Assembly: GCA_023265535.1 (NCBI GenBank)
Contig: JAHFTI010000179.1
Span: forward strand, 1-7,885
Source of the DNA: Opitutaceae bacterium
GTDB taxonomy: Bacteria; Verrucomicrobiota; Verrucomicrobiia; Opitutales; Opitutaceae
Length of the DNA stretch: 7,885 bases
Direction: 5' to 3'
The notes below the pieces were generated by a model that worked only from the letters and a program-made list of their open reading frames with translations, ran no database searches and had not been told where the DNA came from. Positions 6,729 to 7,885 of the stretch are shown here, one piece after another. The stretch's first letter is position 1. Every line of letters begins with the position of its first letter. The translations under genes were made by a program, and so were the position numbers.

Positions 6729-7588
6729 GGGATGAGAAGGGAGAAGGCCTTGGAGATTTCGTCGCGACCTGCCTCGCGCTGCCAGAAATGCTGGTTGGGG
6801 CCCGCGAAGGGAAGCCGTGCCCCGCCGCCCACCTCACGGCGCATGGCCTCGCTGTGGTGGCGTGGGTGCTTGAAGATCACATAGGGCGTCGTGCTGAACA
6901 TTGCCGCACAACAGACGCCGGACGCCATGCCCAGAAATGCCCGGGCACGTGAGACAAGCGCCAGTTGAAGCTCCAGGGGGAAGCCTTCGCCTGAGGCGTG
7001 CAGCAGGCGCGGCGTTGCCCTGAATCCGGGAAGCAGGGGATCGTCGCCCACCAGCACCAGGCTCACCCGGCCCTCCCTTGCGGTGTGCTCCAGCCAGGGC
7101 AGCCAACTCCCGGGTTGAGCGCAGCTTTCCTCGGCAAGTCCGGCGGCTGTATTGCGAAGATGAATACACACAACGGGCCGGTCGCAGGAGGCGATGATGT
7201 CGTCGGCCTGCCGCACCAGTGCCGGGCTCCACGCCAGCACGGGCGGCCCGCTGCGTTCGCGGTAAAGTTCCGCCAGTCTTTCCGTGGAATGGGGGGAGAA
7301 CTCGCCGGACTCCCTCTGTTGACGCGGCGGCCAGCCGTCCTCGCCACAAGCATCACCGTTCCCGCAGCGCAGCAGCGGATGCACGGAGCTGCCAAAGACG
7401 GCGTTGCGCAGGCGTGTGAGCGCGGGTGTCTCGGCAACCCCGCCGCGTTCGCAGAGCCGCAGGGGCGCGCCGGGGGTGCAGGAGAGCAGGGTCTCCGCCT
7501 CCATCCTCAGCGTGAGCGCCCCTCCCAGGCTCGGCGCGGCCAGGGTGTGGTCCCAGATGAAATGGCTGGGGCTTGGGGGAAGGCTCAT
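6725..7588 (-). CDS. Unrecognised protein, possibly GT-B/GT9-like glycosyltransferase
   Basis: I do not recognise this 287-residue protein with certainty. The N-terminal 115 residues lack clear motifs. The C-terminal half has a Rossmann-like pattern: a strand with VVCIHLRN (139-146), a second strand LVLVGDDP (177-184), then FPLELQLALVSRARAFLGMASGVCCAAMF (203-231). That last segment resembles the heptosyltransferase-type pattern in which a helix of 'aali..a..fiG.dSG..h.Aa' contacts the nucleotide sugar, followed by TPYVIFK. The resemblance is by eye only. The ATG at 7588 lies 5 bases after the stop of the methyltransferase-like gene, and the stop overlaps the SDR start by four bases, so it is an internal operon gene. 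No Shine-Dalgarno site is visible. There is no signal peptide or membrane segment. Confidence 0.75.
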   Translation of the reverse strand: MSLPPSPSHFIWDHTLAAPSLGGALTLRMEAETLLSCTPGAPLRLCERGGVAETPALTRLRNAVFGSSVHPLLRCGNGDACGEDGWPPRQQRESGEFSPHSTERLAELYRERSGPPVLAWSPALVRQADDIIASCDRPVVCIHLRNTAAGLAEESCAQPGSWLPWLEHTAREGRVSLVLVGDDPLLPGFRATPRLLHASGEGFPLELQLALVSRARAFLGMASGVCCAAMFSTTPYVIFKHPRHHSEAMRREVGGGARLPFAGPNQHFWQREAGRDEISKAFSLLIP

Positions 7589-7593
7589 CGGCG

Positions 7594-7885
7594 TCAGAGA
7601 AGCACGGGCACAAGGATGCGTCTCGGGGCCAGTGCCTGCAGGCGTGTCACTATCGGATGCAGGTTTTCCAGTGAGGTCACCAGATAGGAGGCATCGGGGG
7701 GCGGCGTGAAAGTGGCGCAGTGTCTCACCTTTACCGGCACATTTTCATAGCTGGTGCCTTCCTTGGCAGGATCGTCGTCGAGGATGCATTCAAGCATGCT
7801 GAAGTCGGTGCCCAGGTGGTAGCCCAGGGTGGCCAGCATCAGGCTGGCTCCAAAGCCGTAGATGGGGCGGGGGAGTGAGGCCAGC
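7594..7885 (-). CDS. C-terminal domain of a sugar C-methyltransferase-like protein (5' end outside window)
   Basis: The frame stays open to the right edge, so the 97 visible residues are only the C-terminus; the ATG at 7837-7839 is internal. The visible start PRPIYGFGASLMLATLGYH and the following LECILDDDPAKEGTSYENVPV match the pattern of the C-terminal domain found in SAM-dependent C-methyltransferases acting on nucleotide-linked deoxysugars: 'i.GyGAs.kg..ll', then 'i..ivDdnp.KqG.y.pg..ipv'. In those enzymes this Rossmann-like domain follows the SAM-binding domain, which here would lie outside the window. The gene ends 5 bases before the next one and is the upstream member of the visible operon. 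The protein could also be a stand-alone domain of this type. It implies a methylated or otherwise modified sugar. Confidence 0.72.
   Translation of the reverse strand, partial: LASLPRPIYGFGASLMLATLGYHLGTDFSMLECILDDDPAKEGTSYENVPVKVRHCATFTPPPDASYLVTSLENLHPIVTRLQALAPRRILVPVLL

Noticed and set aside
1..7885. CRISPR arrays, tRNA genes, insertion sequences
   Set aside because: No spaced direct repeats, cloverleaf-like segments, transposase motifs or terminal inverted repeats were seen.

Overview
The window is GC-rich bacterial chromosome centred on flagellin genes. It suggests a flagellated member of the Verrucomicrobiota, most likely an Opitutae-like lineage. That rests on my recollection of family-typical sequence: short flagellins (275 aa) built almost only of D0/D1 with the ending ALKLLG, together with weak use of Shine-Dalgarno sites. 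No marker gene fixes the taxon, so this is moderate-confidence inference.

Layout on the + strand: (1) the 3' end of one flagellin, cut by the window edge (1-302); (2) a 365-base, C-rich gap with a possible sigma-28-type promoter; (3) a complete second flagellin (668-1495) closed by a very strong intrinsic terminator (1533-1573); (4) a 786-residue protein (1742-4102) with an N-terminal helical region, a centre resembling the C-terminal half of SPINDLY/OGT-type (GT41) glycosyltransferases, and C-terminal TPRs. A perfect 10-bp hairpin without a T tract (4119-4151) lies between this gene and the convergent gene.

Layout on the - strand, read from right to left: the C-terminal part of a protein resembling sugar C-methyltransferases (7594-7885, cut by the edge), a 287-residue protein with a weak GT-B/GT9-like C-terminal half (6725-7588), two classical short-chain dehydrogenases/reductases (5916-6728 and 5106-5909), and, after a 108-base gap, a GT2 glycosyltransferase (4161-4997). 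The first four sit 5 nt apart, in 4-nt overlap, and 6 nt apart, so they look like one operon.

Taken together this looks like a flagellin locus with a glycan-modification island beside it. The - strand genes would make or modify an unusual sugar and transfer it. The GT41-like protein next to the flagellin is the best candidate for attaching or organising glycan on the Ser/Thr-rich segment of the filament protein. The function is inferred from domains and neighbourhood. No sugar-nucleotide synthase such as NeuB appears in the window, so the sugar cannot be named.
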